DNA from: Maricurvus nonylphenolicus
GTDB lineage: Bacteria; Pseudomonadota; Gammaproteobacteria; Pseudomonadales; Cellvibrionaceae
Assembly: GCF_042854845.1 (NCBI RefSeq)
Contig: NZ_AP031498.1
Coordinates: 3,596,001 to 3,660,000, forward strand
Length of the DNA: 64,000 bases
Direction: 5' to 3'
Shown: one piece after another, positions 1 through 7,067 of the stretch
Layout: each line of letters starts with the position of its first letter
Position numbering within the stretch: the first letter of the stretch is position 1
Notes under the pieces: model-generated
The model's database searches: none
What the model saw: only the letters and a program-made list of their open reading frames with translations
What the model was told of the DNA's origin: nothing
Made by a program: the position numbers and the translations under genes

Positions 1-1263
1 CATGTCTTTTTTACGGTCAACGATATAAACAAACCCTTCGTCATCCATATAGCCAATATCACCGGTGAGGTGCCAACCGTTCTTGCGGATCTTGGCGGTT
101 TGCTCTGGGGCGTTAAAGTAACCTTCGGAGACATTGCCACCCTTAACGCCAATTTCACCACGCTCGCCGACAGGCAAAGGATTGGCATCGTCATCTAAAA
201 TAGCAACTTCAGAGATTTCGGTGGCACGCCCAACACTGCGCAGACGCTCGTCGGAGGCCAATACACCATTGGAAATATAATCGGTAGGACGCATCTGGGT
301 GATTTTCATGGGGCACTCAGTTTGACCAAAACCACTGCTCATTACCGGGCCAAACACCTCAATAGCCAGCTTCAATTGCGAAACAGACATAGGCGCGGAA
401 CCGGTTGCCATGTTTCGCAATGAGGAATAGTCAAACTCTCTTACATTGGGTTGCGCCAACAGCCCATAAATAGCCGTTGGGGGCAGGAATAAATCAGAAA
501 TACCTTCGACTTGAATGGTCTGCAATACATCTTGTAAATCAACTTTATCTTTAATCACAAAACGTGCACCCGCAGCCATTGACGTCAATGCAATACGACC
601 GCCAACATGCGTCATAGGTGCAGCACACAAACAAACGGGGATATGGTCTGCTTCACGGTCCATAAACACTGTTGAGGAATAGGATAAAGCACGGAAATTG
701 CGGTCACTCAGCATCACCCCCTTGGGTAAACCTGTAGTACCACCGGTCATCGGGATAGTAATGGTGTCGGTTTCTTTCCAGCTAACATCAAGCTCAGCTT
801 TAGGAGCCTGTTCAGCCCATTCCATAAAGCTCGGCTGTCCTTCAATACCTTCAAAACAGGCGGAAAGCACCAACTTGTTACCTGCAGTTTCAACCTTCTC
901 TAATGCCGAGGTAAACGCTTGCTGATAAATCAGGACATCGCAACCCAGGTTACCGAGTACTTTTACGTTATCATCTTCGGAGTTACGCGGATTGACCGGT
1001 ATCCAAACACCACCAGCACGAATAATCCCCAGTGTTGCAATAAAGGCTTCGGCAGAGTTTAAGCTGTAGATTGCCGCGTGCATGCCCTTTTTGAACCCTG
1101 CACCCGCCAGCGCTTGAGCAACCTTTGTCGATAACAACTGCACCTCACCATAGGTGTAGGATTGCTCCTCAAATTGCAGGCACACGCGCTCGGAGAAGAG
1201 CCCAAAGGCTTCATCCAGAATCTCAACCAACGGCTTATCAAAACGGGCTTTATCGACTGTCAT
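1..1263 (-). CDS. AMP-dependent acyl-CoA synthetase, 3' part outside the window
   Basis: The minus strand is open from an ATG at 1263 to the window edge (421 codons), so the C-terminus is missing. Visible ANL-superfamily motifs are the phosphate loop MTGGTTGLPKG (about residues 170-180), an aromatic GFGQTE-type motif near 300, and HLTGDIGYMDDEGF followed by VDRKKDM near the edge. Enzymes of this family activate a carboxylic acid with ATP and ligate it to CoA in the cytoplasm. The substrate could be a fatty acid or a ring-degradation intermediate and cannot be decided. It is transcribed divergently from the TetR gene at 1577, and the 313-bp gap between them carries an operator-like palindrome, so the pair is probably co-regulated. 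Confidence 0.93.
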   Translation of the reverse strand, partial: MTVDKARFDKPLVEILDEAFGLFSERVCLQFEEQSYTYGEVQLLSTKVAQALAGAGFKKGMHAAIYSLNSAEAFIATLGIIRAGGVWIPVNPRNSEDDNVKVLGNLGCDVLIYQQAFTSALEKVETAGNKLVLSACFEGIEGQPSFMEWAEQAPKAELDVSWKETDTITIPMTGGTTGLPKGVMLSDRNFRALSYSSTVFMDREADHIPVCLCAAPMTHVGGRIALTSMAAGARFVIKDKVDLQDVLQTIQVEGISDLFLPPTAIYGLLAQPNVREFDYSSLRNMATGSAPMSVSQLKLAIEVFGPVMSSGFGQTECPMKITQMRPTDYISNGVLASDERLRSVGRATEISEVAILDDDANPLPVGERGEIGVKGGNVSEGYFNAPEQTAKIRKNGWHLTGDIGYMDDEGFVYIVDRKKDM

Positions 1264-1412
1264 TTACTACTTTCCTCAAGATCCAAAGGGACCTAAATAT
1301 CATCGCTCTCTATAACAAGATTAGCAGGGTAAGCTCTTTTCCAAGACTATGGTGGACACTAGGCCATCATTACTCCCACCATGCAGGCTTAAAGATTACC
1401 CACCACACAACA

Positions 1413-1432
1413 TACTTGTCAACCAATAAGTA
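1413..1432. promoter_or_regulatory. Operator-like 20-bp site 1 (TACT...AGTA class)
   Basis: The sequence TACTTGTCAACCAATAAGTA has inverted 5-bp ends (TACTT/AAGTA). It matches site 3 (15063-15082) at 15 of 20 positions when read on the other strand. It lies in the 313-bp divergent gap (1264-1576) between the acyl-CoA synthetase and a TetR gene, where a TetR dimer would repress both. The rest of the gap shows only a weak 7-bp inverted repeat (1349-1355 with 1376-1382) and an AT-rich TATACTATAT stretch near 1446, which may be a -10 region. Assignment to TetR is inference. Confidence 0.5.
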
Positions 1433-1576
1433 AGTTGGTAAAACCTATACTATATCATTGCAGGAATAGCGCCAAACCCCGCCAACTACCGGGGTCTATG
1501 GCCCCGATAGCCAAGAATATTCTCAACTCCTTGATTTCACTGTAGAATATTGGCGCACATTGCAAGGACCCCCACT

Positions 1577-2206
1577 ATGGCAGCAGCAAAAAAACGTCGT
1601 ACTCAAGCAGAGAGAACCGAAGCCTCAGACAAGGCCATGTTTAAGGCCGCTATCGCCCTGATAGCCAAAGAAGGCCCCAGCAAGATGACGTTAGCCAGCG
1701 TTGGCAAGAAGGCAGGGTTTAGTGGCGGCCTGGTCAGTTATCGCTTTGGCTCCAAAAGCAACCTACTGAAAGCCACCGCCGATCGCATTCTGGAGCTCTG
1801 GCAAAGCCGGGTAGTTGACCCCGCACTCTCTGAAGAACTCGAAGACGATGCGACAGCCCAAATCAAAACCGTCTCTCGTCTGTATCTTGAAGCAGTAGCG
1901 GCCAAGTCGGATCTGATCATGGCCCAGTTCCGGCTAATGAACGACAGTTACTCTACCTACAAAGAACTGCAACCCACTTTTCAGGAATACGATCGAGCCG
2001 TACGCAACAATCTGGTCGAACGTATACAAGCTTTTCAAGACAAGGGCAGTATCCGCAAAGATATCGATGTCGAATCCATTGTTATCAGTCTGGTTGGCAC
2101 CTTACGTGGTGTCGCGGTACAGTACTTTATCGATAGCGAAAGTGTTGATCTCAAGAAGGTGTACAAAACCATGGAAGATTTGACAGACAGCCTACTCGCC
2201 GGGTAA
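1577..2206 (+). CDS. TetR/AcrR family transcriptional regulator
   Basis: This is a 209-residue regulator. The N-terminal helix-turn-helix is visible in the stretch ...MTLASVGKKAGFSGGLVSYRFGSKSNLL..., typical of TetR DNA-binding domains, followed by an all-helical ligand-binding half. The frame is open from a TTG at 1550, but ATG 1577 is preferred because AAGGA lies 8 nt upstream (1564-1568). It is divergent from the acyl-CoA synthetase with an operator-like palindrome in between, so it is the best candidate to bind the four related sites in the first 15 kb. Its effector is unknown; acyl-CoA-type ligands are common in such contexts. Confidence 0.9.
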   Translation: MAAAKKRRTQAERTEASDKAMFKAAIALIAKEGPSKMTLASVGKKAGFSGGLVSYRFGSKSNLLKATADRILELWQSRVVDPALSEELEDDATAQIKTVSRLYLEAVAAKSDLIMAQFRLMNDSYSTYKELQPTFQEYDRAVRNNLVERIQAFQDKGSIRKDIDVESIVISLVGTLRGVAVQYFIDSESVDLKKVYKTMEDLTDSLLAG

Positions 2207-2235
2207 ACCACCCGCAACAAGCGCCACACAAAATT

Positions 2236-2260
2236 ATCTCTGGCGCCATCCGCCAGAGAT
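2236..2260 (+). terminator. Hairpin downstream of the TetR gene
   Basis: A perfect 10-bp stem ATCTCTGGCG/CGCCAGAGAT closes a 5-nt loop 30 nt after the TetR stop codon. A T-rich stretch (ATTTTTAT) begins only about 14 nt later, so it is an imperfect intrinsic terminator candidate. Confidence 0.5.
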
Positions 2261-2393
2261 CTTGCCCGTATCGATTTTTATAATAACTGCTCTACTCCTA
2301 ACCGATTGAGCAGCTTATGACCCCTTCCACACAACTTGCCAAGTTACACCCACAGATAGTTAGGCCTCCATACACATTGCAGGGAGCATACTA

Positions 2394-2708
2394 ATGCATG
2401 AACTTGCAGCAACCTTGATGCTAGTGTCTGGGTTTACTCATCAAATCCCTTTCATCCGAAATGGCATTGAAAAGGAAAGCATTGGCTCCAGTGTATTTGG
2501 CATAACCTACTTTTTAATAGGCTTGGGGCTTTTAGCAGGCAGCTCTATTGCAATAATTTGCGGAGCTATTTTTCCTACTATAGGGCTATTGCTGGGGAGT
2601 TATCTGTTTTTCTTTGTCAAAAAAGATGCTCTTACGCCACTGCATTTGATCATTGATATCGTGGTCATTACCTATTGCGCACTTACTTTTCTGCCAACCA
2701 GTAATTGA
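2394..2708 (+). CDS. Small integral membrane protein of unknown function
   Basis: This is a 104-residue hydrophobic protein with about three membrane segments (roughly residues 30-50, 50-75 and 82-100) and no recognisable catalytic motif. AGGGAG at 2381-2386 lies 7 nt before the ATG, supporting real translation. It stands alone between the TetR gene and the DUF2889 gene, in the same direction as both. I do not recognise the family. The charged, short N-terminus and Lys-rich loop (VKKDAL) near residue 75 are the only notable features. Confidence 0.6.
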   Translation: MHELAATLMLVSGFTHQIPFIRNGIEKESIGSSVFGITYFLIGLGLLAGSSIAIICGAIFPTIGLLLGSYLFFFVKKDALTPLHLIIDIVVITYCALTFLPTSN

Positions 2709-2764
2709 CAGGAGCGATAAATAAGATAGCCTAGTGCTGATGTTCATCTCGCACAGGTTATCTT

Positions 2765-3556
2765 ATGCTGTTGTTTGACTATGCCGATGAAAGCTACGGC
2801 ACAGGCACGTTTCGTCGCCATATCCATATTAAAGCCACTTCAAGTACCTGCATCAAAGGTTATCTTGAAGATGAACCTCATGCTTTTTCTGTTGAGCTGC
2901 AGCACGATCAATCCAAGATAACCTCAATAGAAGCCACCTGGGTAAGACACCCCACCAGCACTTGCCCTGGCGCAATCGATAAACTTAAAGAACTTGAAGG
3001 TGCGCCACTATCGAGTAACCCGCTTGATATCAGAGCGTTTAGCGACAGCAAAAGTCATTGCACTCATTTCTTTGACCTTACCGCCCTGATGATAACCCAC
3101 GCCTATAACACTAATAGAAGTACCAAGAGTAGTGATATCGGTACAGTATTTTTCTACACCATGGCTATCACCGATGAAGCGAATGGCCTCAGCACAGCCA
3201 GACTGAACCTGAACGGAAAAGAACTTCAGTACTGGTCAATGAAGCACGGCACCATAGAATCTCCCTCACACCTAAAAGGTCAAAATCCCATGATGGGCAT
3301 GACATCATGGGCCAAAGACAAGCTATCCGTGCAGGAGATATCTGAAGTTCTCTGCCTGCAAAAGGCGATTTTTGTAGCCACGGGACGACGCTTTAAACTC
3401 AACGAGCTTCAAGGCGCTAACTGTAAAGAGGTTGGCCAACCGATAGGCCAATGTTATGCCATGCGCGATGGTAGAGAAGAAGAGTCTATCCGTATAGGCA
3501 AACGCATTGATTTCACAAACACGCCTGAAGACATGCTGCAATTTATAGATCCCTGA
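2765..3556 (+). CDS. DUF2889 family protein
   Basis: The 263-residue protein shows the DUF2889 pattern: HIHIKAT near residue 20, then EDEPHAFSVELQHD, a THPTSTCPGA-like segment (here RHPTSTCPGAI), and CTHFFDLTALMITHA near residues 100-115. The conserved His and Cys residues could bind metal, but no biochemical function is established for the family. It has no signal peptide. It sits in a catabolic gene island beside short-chain dehydrogenases and an acyl-CoA synthetase, so a role in the same degradation pathway is possible. That role is inferred from location only. Confidence 0.8.
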   Translation: MLLFDYADESYGTGTFRRHIHIKATSSTCIKGYLEDEPHAFSVELQHDQSKITSIEATWVRHPTSTCPGAIDKLKELEGAPLSSNPLDIRAFSDSKSHCTHFFDLTALMITHAYNTNRSTKSSDIGTVFFYTMAITDEANGLSTARLNLNGKELQYWSMKHGTIESPSHLKGQNPMMGMTSWAKDKLSVQEISEVLCLQKAIFVATGRRFKLNELQGANCKEVGQPIGQCYAMRDGREEESIRIGKRIDFTNTPEDMLQFIDP

Positions 3557-3699
3557 GCACTACACCAGAACTACACCAGCACAACACAAGAAGAAAAAAC
3601 TTGCCCATTGCGCCACTCAAAATAGTTATTGGCACATATTGCATGTAGACATAATCAAGAGTCTGGTAGGTTAGCCCCCCAATTGTTTGAGGTATTAAA

Positions 3700-4533
3700 A
3701 TGAGCAAAAAGCGCGTATTAATGATCGGCGTATCAACCGGTGTTGGATTTATGGCTGCCGAAAAGTTACTGCAAGAGCATAACTGTGAAGTCTATGCAGC
3801 AGCACCAGATATTGAACCTATGCGTTCTTTAGAAGCGTTAGGTGCAACCTTGATCGAAATCGATGTCACATCGTCAGAGTCTGTGAATAACGCCATCACG
3901 CAAGTGATAGAGCAGGCAGGTGGGATTGACGTTGTGCATTTCAACGCTGGTCTTAATATTGCGGGTGCTATAGAAGCAGTCCCCGAAGAAATGGTAGAAC
4001 GTATCTATCAGGTCAATGTATTTGGTTTGGCCCGGGTGATACGTGCTGTTACACCACAACTCCGCAAACAGCGCGCAGGCCGCTTTATTGTCACCGGCTC
4101 TGTTATCAGCCACTTCACCGCCCGTATGATGGGCTGGTATTCCTCCACCAAGCATGCACTTTATGCGATCATGACCGCCTTTCGCCAGGAAGTGAGTGAA
4201 TTTGGTATTGAAGTTGTGGTTATCGAACCTGGCCAAATAAACACCGGCTTTGATCAGGCTGCCATGGCACGGGTAGAAGCCATGGGCCATCCTGAAGACT
4301 ACACGCACCATGTGGATGAATATATCAACATGAATACTGCATTACTGACAAAAGCACAGGACGGCACCACCACTGCTGCGGCTATGGTGAAAGCAATTAC
4401 CGATTCAACTCAGCCTAAACCGGTTATACGCACAACAGCCGATGCTGTCTATGTGCCTTTGATTAAGCGGCTATTGGGCGTAAAGGGGTTTGATCGTATG
4501 ATGATAAAAGCTTACCGAAAATACCGAAAATAG
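3700..4533 (+). CDS. Short-chain dehydrogenase/reductase (SDR)
   Basis: This is a 277-residue classical SDR. It shows a Rossmann glycine motif GVSTGVG near residues 10-16, an NAG motif (HFNAGLNI) near 85-92, the catalytic Ser in VTGSVIS and YSSTK as the YxxxK catalytic pair near 150. Family members oxidise or reduce alcohol/carbonyl groups with NAD(P)(H) in the cytoplasm; the substrate is unknown. GAGG at 3688-3691 precedes the ATG. The next gene downstream is a TetR regulator on the opposite strand, so the two converge. Confidence 0.88.
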   Translation: MSKKRVLMIGVSTGVGFMAAEKLLQEHNCEVYAAAPDIEPMRSLEALGATLIEIDVTSSESVNNAITQVIEQAGGIDVVHFNAGLNIAGAIEAVPEEMVERIYQVNVFGLARVIRAVTPQLRKQRAGRFIVTGSVISHFTARMMGWYSSTKHALYAIMTAFRQEVSEFGIEVVVIEPGQINTGFDQAAMARVEAMGHPEDYTHHVDEYINMNTALLTKAQDGTTTAAAMVKAITDSTQPKPVIRTTADAVYVPLIKRLLGVKGFDRMMIKAYRKYRK

Positions 4534-4587
4534 CACCGAAAATAACACCGTTATCGATGCAGTCCCGAAGAGATGACAAAGTTCGTA

Positions 4588-5142
4588 TTAATGGGCAATG
4601 CCATCTAATTGCTCGACCATCTCTTCCGGCTCTTCCTGCATACCCCGCTTTAACCAACTCATAAAAACCGCAGCCATCCCGCCTGCACGGTAGAGAAAAT
4701 CGTAATCATCCTCAGAATGGAATGCCATAAAGTGTTTTTCTATTTCCATTCGATAATGAATAAAACGCGCTGCAAACCATTCTGGTGAGATCAAAGGCTG
4801 CAATAAACGCACGCGCTCAGCGTTATTCCTAAATGCCAAAAATGCCTGACGATGAATTTCACGATGACTGCGCTGTTCAGGATCCAAATCATAAACAATA
4901 TCCAGAAACAGACGAAATACACGCTCTGTTTCAAAGTGCAAAACGGCTTCTGTATTTTCAAAGTGACGATAAAAGGTTTGCCGCCCTACCCCTGCTCGCT
5001 TGCATATATCCGTAACTGTTACATTACCGGAACCAGACTCCAACAATTGGTAATAAGCCTCAACAATCCACTGCCGTGAATTGTCGATCTGCTTTTGCTT
5101 GCGACTGGGCTCAGGTGTTGCCGGTTGCTCAATATGAGACAT
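4588..5142 (-). CDS. TetR/AcrR family transcriptional regulator
   Basis: This is a 184-residue TetR protein. The helix-turn-helix is seen in VTVTDICKRAGVGRQTFYRHF (about residues 42-62), a strongly canonical TetR recognition helix, followed by a helical effector domain. It is divergent from the FAD-dependent dehydrogenase that starts at 5261. The 118-bp gap between them contains a CGTTAACG palindrome (5194-5201), a weak operator candidate. Control of the neighbouring dehydrogenase is likely by position. It is distinct in sequence from the TetR at 1577. Confidence 0.9.
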   Translation of the reverse strand: MSHIEQPATPEPSRKQKQIDNSRQWIVEAYYQLLESGSGNVTVTDICKRAGVGRQTFYRHFENTEAVLHFETERVFRLFLDIVYDLDPEQRSHREIHRQAFLAFRNNAERVRLLQPLISPEWFAARFIHYRMEIEKHFMAFHSEDDYDFLYRAGGMAAVFMSWLKRGMQEEPEEMVEQLDGIAH

Positions 5143-5260
5143 CAGGAGACCTTTGTACCGTTTTCAAGCCACATAACGTAAATACCTTCACCTCGTTAAC
5201 GCGCAATCTTAGTATGAACCAAATCATGACCAGAGAACAATGACGATCAGGAGTAAAGAC

Positions 5261-6784
5261 ATGAAACAACATCATGCGGATGTAGTGATTATAGGTGCTG
5301 GAGCAGCAGGTCTAAGCTGTGCGCTGACCGCGCTTGAAGCCGGATCAAAGGTCATCAATATCGAGCGTTCCACCCAGGACATGATGGGTGGTAATACCCG
5401 CTGGACCGAAGCCAACCTGTTGCTGCAAGGCGGTCCCGAGCAAGAAGGCTTCGAGCTCAATGATATGTTTTACTTGTCCTATGCCATTAACAAAGGCTTC
5501 CATGTTGATCCAGACATTGAAGCAGAGACCGTTAACGACTATGAAAACTGGTCTGCCTTGGCCAAGACCACACAATTTGTTGACCCGGAATTACTGGGTA
5601 CATTTGCCGATAGTATCCCACCAACACTGGAGTGGCTCACTGAACGCGGCGTCCAGATTAATCCCAAAGAACCTGAAACCATCCCCTTCTGCATGCCCAC
5701 CCTCCCCTATGTAAAAATCTACGGCGGCGGCCTGGCCATTATTGAAAAGCTGGTACCACAAATTGAAGAAAAAGGTGGTCAATTTCTGTTTGAAACCACA
5801 GCCCATAAGCTGATCGAAGAAAACGGCACTGTTGTCGGCGTCCGATGCAGCGGTAAAAACAATGAAACCATCGACGTCTTTGGCAAGGTGGTACTCGCCT
5901 CCGGGGGTTTCGAAGGCAACCCGCAAATGCTGGTGCAATACGGCGGCCAGGAAAAACGCTATATGCGCCCTGTCGCCAAAGGCGGTCTGTACAATAAAGG
6001 TGAAGGATTGCGTATGGCACTGGAGCTAAATGCCGCAGCCGCTGGCGATTGGTCTGACTGCCACCAACAGGTTGTAGACTCGCGTACCGGCTTGCAGGAA
6101 GCCATGGTGAATATTTGGCCCTTTGGCATTATGGTGAATCAAAAGGGTGAGCGCTTTATGGATGAAGCCCCCAACAATATTTTGGAATGGCAAGAAGAGC
6201 CTCCGGCCCACATTACCCGTCAACCCGGTGGTATCGGCTACATCATTTATGACGAAAAGTTGGCCAGCGATACGGAATCCAGCTGGAAATATGGTATCCG
6301 TACCGATATGCCACCTGTTCAAGCCAACAGCCTGGAAGAGCTGGCAGCACTGCTGATGATTCCGGTCGCAACACTCAAGCAGACCGTGGCGGATTACAAT
6401 GCCAGCTGTGTTAATGCCGATAAAGTGAATCGCTGTATTGGCGATCAAAATGTTGATTTTATGTCTATCGACATTGCCAATCACCAGTTCTTTGACGGCG
6501 CCGGCACCGAGGGCGTGTACCCGCCAAAACAAAACTATGCCGCGCCTATCGACAGCCCTCCTTACTATTGCTATCCCGCAATCTCTTCCATTTGCTTTAC
6601 CCATGGTGGCCTGCGCGTTAACGGTAATGCTCAAGTCGTTAACTCCAGCGGCGAAGTCATCCCCGGGCTCTATGCTGCCGGTGAGACGGTGGGCATGCAC
6701 TATGGTATCTACACGGTGGGCACCTCGGTTTTACGTGGATTGTGTTTTGGCCGCATTGCCGGTGCACATGCAACCAATTCTTAA
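5261..6784 (+). CDS. FAD-binding dehydrogenase (fumarate reductase/ketosteroid dehydrogenase-like flavoprotein)
   Basis: This is a 507-residue flavoprotein of the FAD_binding_2 class. The N-terminal dinucleotide motif VVIIGAGAAGLSCALTALEAG (about residues 6-26) and the C-terminal FAD-contact region with IPGLYAAGETVG and TSVLRGLCFGRIAG are clear. Relatives include fumarate reductase flavoproteins, tricarballylate dehydrogenase and 3-ketosteroid dehydrogenases; all add or remove hydrogen across a C-C bond. The exact substrate cannot be read. ATG 5261 is preferred over the in-frame ATG at 5240 because AGGAG (5249-5253) lies 7 nt before it. It is divergent from the TetR gene at 4588-5142 and precedes the TonB receptor. 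Confidence 0.88.
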   Translation: MKQHHADVVIIGAGAAGLSCALTALEAGSKVINIERSTQDMMGGNTRWTEANLLLQGGPEQEGFELNDMFYLSYAINKGFHVDPDIEAETVNDYENWSALAKTTQFVDPELLGTFADSIPPTLEWLTERGVQINPKEPETIPFCMPTLPYVKIYGGGLAIIEKLVPQIEEKGGQFLFETTAHKLIEENGTVVGVRCSGKNNETIDVFGKVVLASGGFEGNPQMLVQYGGQEKRYMRPVAKGGLYNKGEGLRMALELNAAAAGDWSDCHQQVVDSRTGLQEAMVNIWPFGIMVNQKGERFMDEAPNNILEWQEEPPAHITRQPGGIGYIIYDEKLASDTESSWKYGIRTDMPPVQANSLEELAALLMIPVATLKQTVADYNASCVNADKVNRCIGDQNVDFMSIDIANHQFFDGAGTEGVYPPKQNYAAPIDSPPYYCYPAISSICFTHGGLRVNGNAQVVNSSGEVIPGLYAAGETVGMHYGIYTVGTSVLRGLCFGRIAGAHATNS

Positions 6785-6878
6785 CGCACTGTTTTATAAG
6801 GAGTTATTTCCAGCAATAGCAAAATTGATAATGTCACCGGTCAAAATCGGTTGATTATTATCTTGAGGTCATATAACT

Positions 6879-6898
6879 TACTATTTAACCAGTTAGTA
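6879..6898. promoter_or_regulatory. Operator-like 20-bp site 2 (TACT...AGTA class)
   Basis: TACTATTTAACCAGTTAGTA has palindromic ends and an AACCAGTT-type core. It agrees with site 3, read on the opposite strand, at 16 of 20 positions. It lies in the gap between the flavoprotein and the TonB-dependent receptor, about 170 bp before the receptor start. Confidence 0.5.
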
Positions 6899-6910
6899 AT
6901 ATTCTCATAT

Positions 6911-6942
6911 AGATCCCCAAGTTATTTCGCACTTGGGGATCT
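6911..6942 (+). terminator. Strong hairpin between flavoprotein and TonB receptor
   Basis: A perfect 12-bp inverted repeat, AGATCCCCAAGT/ACTTGGGGATCT, encloses an 8-nt loop. No T-tract follows on the plus strand. It may stop read-through from the flavoprotein gene, or form a structured leader of the receptor mRNA. It lies between operator-like sites 2 and 4. Confidence 0.45.
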
Positions 6943-6953
6943 CGCACCCAACA

Positions 6954-6973
6954 TACTTACTGGCCATATAGTT
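6954..6973. promoter_or_regulatory. Operator-like 20-bp site 4 (TACT...AGTt variant)
   Basis: TACTTACTGGCCATATAGTT matches the reverse complement of site 2 at 15 of 20 positions and has a TGGCCA centre. It is the second copy in the promoter region of the TonB receptor, 75 bp from site 2 start to start, about 95 bp before the receptor ATG. Two sites suggest cooperative binding or looping; this is inference. Confidence 0.4.
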
Positions 6974-7067
6974 TGTATTTATAAAAAGCGACGATCTTAG
7001 GTCCATGAATCGCCTCGCATAAAAACAATAACGCAAGACAAAACCCAAGAGATAAAGAGAGGACGCG

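Noticed and set aside
1125..1433. A 102-codon plus-strand frame
   Set aside because: It is mostly antisense to the acyl-CoA synthetase and has low-complexity His/Thr-rich composition.
6026..6700. A 224-codon open frame on the minus strand
   Set aside because: It is antisense to the FAD-dependent dehydrogenase, whose motifs are clear; it has no recognisable domain.
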